From NCBI GenBank assembly GCA_963521065.1, contig CAUQTI010000015.1, forward strand, positions 8,380-72,379: DNA of 64,000 nt, written 5' to 3'. The stretch is from IOR16 sp963521065 (lineage in GTDB: Bacteria > Bacillota > Clostridia > Peptostreptococcales > Anaerovoracaceae). Numbering within the stretch: the first letter of the stretch is position 1; every line of letters starts with the position of its first letter. Under the pieces are notes generated by a model. The model did not search any database. It had not been told where the DNA came from and saw nothing but the letters and a program-made list of their open reading frames with translations. The position numbers and the translations under genes were made by a program. Positions 60,078 to 64,000 of the stretch are shown here, piece after piece.

Positions 60078-62945
60078 CTATGATTCTGTCTTGCCGATAT
60101 TGAAAAGAATCGACATAACAGTTCCGAGGACTACAAAATAAACACCGACATCAAAAACCAAAGCACTGGCGAGCTCTATTTCTCCGAATAGAGGAAGTGT
60201 AACGTGTCCAAAGGTTTGCGTCAGAAATGGCTTATGAAAGTAAATGGATAAAATACCGCAGCCCGCCACGATAGAAAGTCCTAAAGGTAAAAAGAAGCCT
60301 ACCTTAAAAGGAAGGTGCGCCATAAAATCCTTTCCGATTGTAATATACATAAGCAGCAGGGCACAGGAAGTCATAAGGCCTGCGATAAAGCCGCCGCCGG
60401 GGGCATTGTGCCCGGCTAACAGAAGGTATACGGAGACGAACAAAATAATGAAGGAAACCGGCTTTGAAAAGGTCAGAATAACAAGATCGTTGTCTTTCTG
60501 ACAGCTTTTTTGCATCAGCGTGGAATCAGGCAGGCCTTTAGAAGTAGCTGCATTTGGAGAAAATGCAGGGTCATCAAGATAAGCATCATCAGAAATCGCC
60601 TGTACGGTTCCGTTTTTATCAGTAAAGAGATGGAGAACGACGTAGATACTCAGTGCAGCCAGACAAAGTACAGTAATTTCTCCCAGCGTATCTAGGCCAC
60701 GGAAGTCAACGAGTGTCACATTTACAACGTTATTGCCTCCACCCTTCGATTTGCTGAACGCGGTATAAAACCATGAAATCGATTCATAGAAACGATTTGA
60801 GTGAGAGAAAAAGCTGAGAAAAGCAACACTGACACCGACAAGCAGAGAGATGATAATATTGGAAGCCTTCTTTATACGTCTGCTTGGCGTGTGAGGATCC
60901 ATTCCAGAGGGGAACTGCCTCAAAACGAGAACGTATAATATTAATGTAACCGTTTCTACTAAAAGCTGCGTCAATGCCAAATCAGGAGCGCCAAACATCA
61001 CGAAGAACATGGCAACCATATAGCCGACAATTCCCATTGAAAGGATTGCAGCGACTCGTTTTTTCATCTTCGCTGCGAGGATTGCGGCTGTGGCAGTGAC
61101 CGCCATCATAACAATTTCAATCAGCTCAATGTGTGCAAGGTCATCGGTTGAAATCGCTGTAACGAATCCATAGCGGAGGATTGGGTAACCTGTCAGAAGT
61201 AGAAATGCAATGATGATATAAGATAAATAGTGAGTAAGTGAGCCTGTCATATAAAAGGTCGTAAGACGTCCTGTTATTTTAGGAAGCCCATAAAGTCCTG
61301 TATTATAAAGTGCGTTTGCACCAATTGATGGCATTGTATTTTCTAGTTTTTTCTTTAGGAAAGAAAGGTGGCTATAGACAACAGCACCGCCTGTGACAAC
61401 GAGTAAGGTTAGAAGCAGCGGGGGTGTCAAGCCGTGCCAAAATGCCAGATGCATTTCAGGAAGAAGGCCCGTCACAAAAAGAGCAGCAGGAGCAACGAAG
61501 GTCTTTGCTGCGATATTGGGGAACAGGGCGATAAGGATATTTAAAGCAACTAATAGCATCGTTGGAAAAAGCATCCCGACAGGAGCTTCATGAGGTTTTT
61601 TCGGAGTACAAGCGAGTGCTTCACTGCCGAGAAAGACGTTGCTGAAAAGATGCAGTGAGTATACAAATGTAAAAAGGCTTGCTAAGACAGCGACTATGGG
61701 GATAAGGTACCCGAAAACACCCAAATAGGAAAAGCTGTGAGACGGCGCATCCAATGCTGCTTCAAAGAAAAGTTCTTTGCTCAGAAATCCTGAGAATGGA
61801 GGCAGACCTGCCATCGAAAAAGAGGCAATAAAAGCAATTGCTCCGGTATAAGGCATCGTTTTTCCCAGTCCGCGAAGCAGCGTTAAATCCCTTGTACCTG
61901 TCTCGTGGTCTACAATTCCCGTCATCAGAAAGAGACTACCCTTAAAGGCAGAATGATTCAGAAGGTGCAGAAATCCGGCAAAGATGGCAGCTTTTGTACC
62001 AATGCCGAATAGACAAAGGATAAGCCCCAATTGGCTGATGGTGGAATACGCGAGCAAAGCCTTTAAGTCTTTTTGGCGTAGTGCAAGAAAAGAACCAAAA
62101 AGAAGCGAAGAGAGTCCGACTAAAGTGATGGTCGTATTCCATAAGGTACTGTCCCCGAGAAGTGGGGTGAAGCGTGCAATCAGAAAGATACCGGCCTTTA
62201 CCATAGTGGCAGAATGCAGGTAGCAGCTGATCGGTGTCGGTGCTTCCATTGCAGAGGGAAGCCAAATATGAAACGGAACTTGTGCTGATTTCGTAAATGC
62301 ACCTATCAATAGTAAAATGACAATCGCGGGATAGAGGCTGCTTTGCCGTATCAACTCAGAAGAATTCATCAATTCGTTTATTTCATAGGTACCAGCTATC
62401 GTTCCAAGCAGAATAAAGGCGACGAGCATGCAGAATCCGCCAGAAACAGTAATGAGCAGTGCTTTCTGCGCACCGTAGCAGGAGCTTTCCTTTTCAAACC
62501 AAAAGCCAATCAAAAGAAAGCTGGATATACTTGTAAGTTCCCAAAACAGATAGAGCAAAATTAAATTATTCGATGTAACCACACCCAGCATCGCGCCCAT
62601 AAACAAGAGCAGGAAAGCATAGAAATGTACGAGGCGTTCCCGCTGGGACAGATAATAGATTGAATACAGTATCACTAAGATTCCGACAAAGCTGATGAGA
62701 AGCGTAAAAAACAAGGAAAGACCATTCATCTCAAAGGAAAGTGCAATGTCAAGTAAAGGAATCCAGGATAGATGTGTAGATATCGTTTCACCGGAAAGAA
62801 TCTGCGGCAGCATTCCTAAGTAAAAGAAAAACAAAACAAGAGGAACCGGAAGCACAAACCAGCCCAGCTTCGCCCGCATAAAAGAGGGTGACAGCATAAC
62901 AAGAAGCGAAACAATAAATGGAGTAAGCGTAAGTGCAAAAAGCAA
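60078..62945 (-). CDS. mnhA: Mrp Na+/H+ antiporter fused subunit A/B
   Basis: About 955 residues. The NuoL-like MrpA core (about 1-500) has LLYLFWELTSISSFLLIGFWF, KSAQVPFHIWLPSAMEAPTPISCYLHSATMVKAG (split here: KSAQVPFHIWLPSAMEAPTP and SCYLHSATMVKAG) and LPPFSGFLSKELFFEA. A DUF4040-type segment with GAPDLALTQLLVETVTLILY follows, then a C-terminal MnhB domain with AGHNAPGGGFIAGLM and DVGVYFVVLGT. No separate mnhB gene exists, so A and B are fused. TTG 62945 lies eight bases after AAAGGAGA; the upstream TTG at 62969 has no ribosome site. First gene of the operon. Confidence 0.92.
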   Translation of the reverse strand: MLFALTLTPFIVSLLVMLSPSFMRAKLGWFVLPVPLVLFFFYLGMLPQILSGETISTHLSWIPLLDIALSFEMNGLSLFFTLLISFVGILVILYSIYYLSQRERLVHFYAFLLLFMGAMLGVVTSNNLILLYLFWELTSISSFLLIGFWFEKESSCYGAQKALLITVSGGFCMLVAFILLGTIAGTYEINELMNSSELIRQSSLYPAIVILLLIGAFTKSAQVPFHIWLPSAMEAPTPISCYLHSATMVKAGIFLIARFTPLLGDSTLWNTTITLVGLSSLLFGSFLALRQKDLKALLAYSTISQLGLILCLFGIGTKAAIFAGFLHLLNHSAFKGSLFLMTGIVDHETGTRDLTLLRGLGKTMPYTGAIAFIASFSMAGLPPFSGFLSKELFFEAALDAPSHSFSYLGVFGYLIPIVAVLASLFTFVYSLHLFSNVFLGSEALACTPKKPHEAPVGMLFPTMLLVALNILIALFPNIAAKTFVAPAALFVTGLLPEMHLAFWHGLTPPLLLTLLVVTGGAVVYSHLSFLKKKLENTMPSIGANALYNTGLYGLPKITGRLTTFYMTGSLTHYLSYIIIAFLLLTGYPILRYGFVTAISTDDLAHIELIEIVMMAVTATAAILAAKMKKRVAAILSMGIVGYMVAMFFVMFGAPDLALTQLLVETVTLILYVLVLRQFPSGMDPHTPSRRIKKASNIIISLLVGVSVAFLSFFSHSNRFYESISWFYTAFSKSKGGGNNVVNVTLVDFRGLDTLGEITVLCLAALSIYVVLHLFTDKNGTVQAISDDAYLDDPAFSPNAATSKGLPDSTLMQKSCQKDNDLVILTFSKPVSFIILFVSVYLLLAGHNAPGGGFIAGLMTSCALLLMYITIGKDFMAHLPFKVGFFLPLGLSIVAGCGILSIYFHKPFLTQTFGHVTLPLFGEIELASALVFDVGVYFVVLGTVMSILFNIGKTES

Positions 62946-62964
62946 GAAATGTCTCCTTTCAACA

Positions 62965-62998
62965 AACAATTGTTCGTGGGATATAACTTGTTCAACAA
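62965..62998 (-). promoter_or_regulatory. Paired palindromes upstream of the Mrp operon
   Basis: AACAATTGTT (62965-62974) and TTGTTCAACAA (62988-62998) are perfect palindromes with the same half-site letters, just upstream of the mnhA ribosome site. Candidate operator. No convincing minus-strand -35/-10 pair could be assigned nearby. Confidence 0.35.
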
Positions 62999-63098
62999 TA
63001 TTTTATCATAGCTTTCGTACGATTACGACAAAAAACTGGTTGACAAAGTACAAAAAAAGTACAAAAGATAAAACAAGTGTTATCTTATAAGAGAAGTA

Positions 63099-63127
63099 TT
63101 GACAAAATAGAAATTTTTTCTTATATT
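63099..63127 (+). promoter_or_regulatory. Promoter of tRNA-Ala
   Basis: TTGACA, exactly 17 bases, TATATT, placed about 20 bases before the tRNA. Confidence 0.85.
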
Positions 63128-63148
63128 AAATGGTAGTAAGATATATTC

Positions 63149-63224
63149 GGGGAATTGGCGAAGCTGGGATCGCGCTTGACTGGCAGTCAAGAGATCAGGA
63201 GTTCGAACCTCCTATTCTCCACCA
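63149..63224 (+). tRNA. tRNA-Ala (anticodon GGC)
   Basis: A 76-base tRNA with all four helices: 7-bp acceptor (GGGGAAT / ATTCTCC), D stem GCGA/TCGC, anticodon stem CTTGA/TCAAG with loop CTGGCAG, and T stem AGGAG/CTCCT with TTCGAAC. The encoded CCA end is present. The anticodon GGC (63182-63184) reads GCC, and the acceptor has the G3-U70 pair that specifies alanine. Single tRNA with its own promoter and terminator. Confidence 0.96.
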
Positions 63225-63230
63225 AAGTGA

Positions 63231-63263
63231 AACCTGTAAATCTAAAAGTTTACAGGTTTTTTA
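63231..63263 (+). terminator. Terminator after tRNA-Ala
   Basis: Perfect 10-bp stem AACCTGTAAA / TTTACAGGTT with an 8-base loop and T-run. Confidence 0.92.
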
Positions 63264-63290
63264 GTATTGCGCTTGCGGTACATTAAGCCG

Positions 63291-63334
63291 AAAAATAACC
63301 ACAAAAGCCATTAAACTTTTGTGGTTATTTTTTT
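63291..63334. terminator. Bidirectional terminator
   Basis: Perfect 17-bp inverted repeat (63291-63307 with 63316-63332), 8-base loop, A-run on one side and T-run on the other. It would end transcription from the minus-strand zinc-ribbon gene and back up the tRNA terminator. Confidence 0.9.
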
Positions 63335-63400
63335 AATTAGGTGAGACATATTGAATGGCATAATTTTTTTGAAGGTCATTTTTTAGACCGATCAAGCGTG

Positions 63401-63535
63401 TTAAGGCCTATAAGTTGTAGCATTACATTTTGGGCAAGGTGGGAGCGCATCGCTGTCGTCATCTAGCACTACAACTTGTCCACATACAGTACAGACATAT
63501 GTACCTTTTCCAGGCTTTTCTCCAGTAGTTGACAT
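63401..63535 (-). CDS. 44-residue zinc-ribbon / rubredoxin-like protein
   Basis: A short gene read on the minus strand from ATG at 63535 to TAA at 63401, behind a very strong AAAGGAGGTGG. The protein has two Cys-x2-Cys knuckles, in YVCTVCGQ and PPCPKCNA, 17 residues apart, with an acidic DDDSDALPP segment between them and YRP at the end. This is the pattern of small rubredoxin-type or zinc-ribbon proteins that bind one Zn or Fe. It may be an electron carrier or structural zinc protein; the short spacing favours zinc ribbon. Terminated at the bidirectional hairpin at 63291-63334. Confidence 0.8.
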   Translation of the reverse strand: MSTTGEKPGKGTYVCTVCGQVVVLDDDSDALPPCPKCNATTYRP

Positions 63536-64000
63536 AATATCCACCTCCTTTCTAGTATTATTGTACCATTTAAGGAGTATGACGGTAATTCAAAAAAAAC
63601 GACAAGGTTCGACACTGCGAAGGAGGGAAAGCGCTGGCACCATTAAAACGAAAAAAATACGGTAAATATTCATTTTAATTTTGATTATTTTTGTGTTATA
63701 ATAATTATAACTAATATAATAAATAGAACATTACATTTTAGACGTATTTAAACGAATAAAGAATAGATGAAAATACTGCATTTATATCATCGAATTCTAT
63801 CTAAAAGATATTCATTGTGTTGATATATACTTGTGATATAATTATAAAATTAATTACCAACATATGATTCTCATTATATTTGAAATACAGTTTAAACTAT
63901 AGATAAACAAAAATAGGTTTCAGTGATGAATCAACGTTAATAAGGATGGACCATAGTCAATAGAGTAGACACGATTATTAAAGAAAACTTTCTGAGAACA
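63536..64000. other. Gene-free, AT-rich interval with promoter-like motifs
   Basis: No reading frame of note in about 465 bases. Promoter-like motifs on the plus strand are an extended -10 (TGTTATAAT, 63694-63702) and TTGATA-17-TATAAA (63820-63848). They may serve a gene beyond the window edge. Confidence 0.4.

Noticed and set aside
63040..63068. Second TTGACA upstream of the tRNA as a promoter
   Set aside because: No acceptable -10 at 16-18 bases; the TTGACA at 63099 with TATATT is much better.
63149..63300. tRNA-Ala as an attachment site for an integrated element
   Set aside because: No repeated tRNA 3' end, integrase or phage gene within the window.
1..64000. CRISPR arrays, insertion sequences, rRNA genes
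   Set aside because: No regularly spaced repeats, transposase-like reading frames or rRNA sequence were found in any part of the window.

Overview
The window looks like the chromosome of an anaerobic Gram-positive member of the Clostridia. The gene order glpX-rho-DUF1385-prmC-(rpmE)-prfA-sua5-rpiB-upp is typical of that class. crt and hbd are enzymes of the crotonyl-CoA/butyrate route. Other pointers are LCP proteins, a lipoprotein with a Gram-positive style lipobox, strong AGGAGG ribosome binding sites and TTG/GTG starts. A family-level placement (for example among the Anaerovoracaceae/Family XIII relatives) is only a guess.

Bases 1-18165 form one dense, co-directional, visibly AT-rich surface-glycan operon. 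It opens with pseudaminic acid genes (pseC, cut at its 5' end by the window edge, then pseI and pseG), an AAC(3)-like acyltransferase, a DUF4910 peptidase-like protein and a leucine-rich-repeat protein. An unusual cassette follows: metallo-beta-lactamase-fold hydrolase, acyl carrier protein, SDR reductase, two tandem split transketolases (N+C, N+C), an AMP-forming ligase, a GNAT acyltransferase, LuxE and LuxC, then an MBOAT O-acyltransferase with an SGNH partner. My reading is that this cassette builds and attaches an uncommon acyl, ketol or aldehyde-derived group on a pseudaminic-acid-type sugar. This is the best candidate for an undescribed system here.

From about 18150 base composition shifts toward that of the rest of the window: glf (UDP-galactopyranose mutase), a DUF4422 glycosyltransferase, a small unknown protein, a patatin-like phospholipase on the other strand, a second MBOAT-SGNH pair closely related to the first, and a CapD/PglF-type sugar-nucleotide dehydratase. 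The block ends with glucose-6-phosphate isomerase, which supplies hexose phosphates.

Bases 27600-41600 are mostly housekeeping: crt and hbd, two tandem LCP cell-wall ligases, glpX, rho, DUF1385, prmC, rpmE with its own promoter and leader, prfA, the threonylcarbamoyl-AMP synthase gene, rpiB, upp and tyrS. Bases 41600-46730 hold a self-contained regulatory unit: a sensor kinase with a periplasmic solute-binding domain and a cysteine-rich PAS-like region, a sigma-54 activator, and a correctly spaced -24/-12 promoter in front of an NhaC-type antiporter. Bases 47091-51713 encode an ABC exporter-like set (ATPase, CARDB-type surface protein, MacB-like permease) and a PsiE-like membrane protein.

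A lipoprotein gene on the minus strand precedes rplM-rpsI, which has a strong promoter and a structured leader. After a GC-rich palindromic element come a membrane protein, a VOC-family protein and an Eis-like acetyltransferase. A complete minus-strand Mrp Na+/H+ antiporter operon (fused AB, then C, D, E, F, G) fills 56992-62945. The end holds tRNA-Ala(GGC), terminators, a tiny zinc-ribbon gene and about 460 bases without a gene but with promoter-like motifs.
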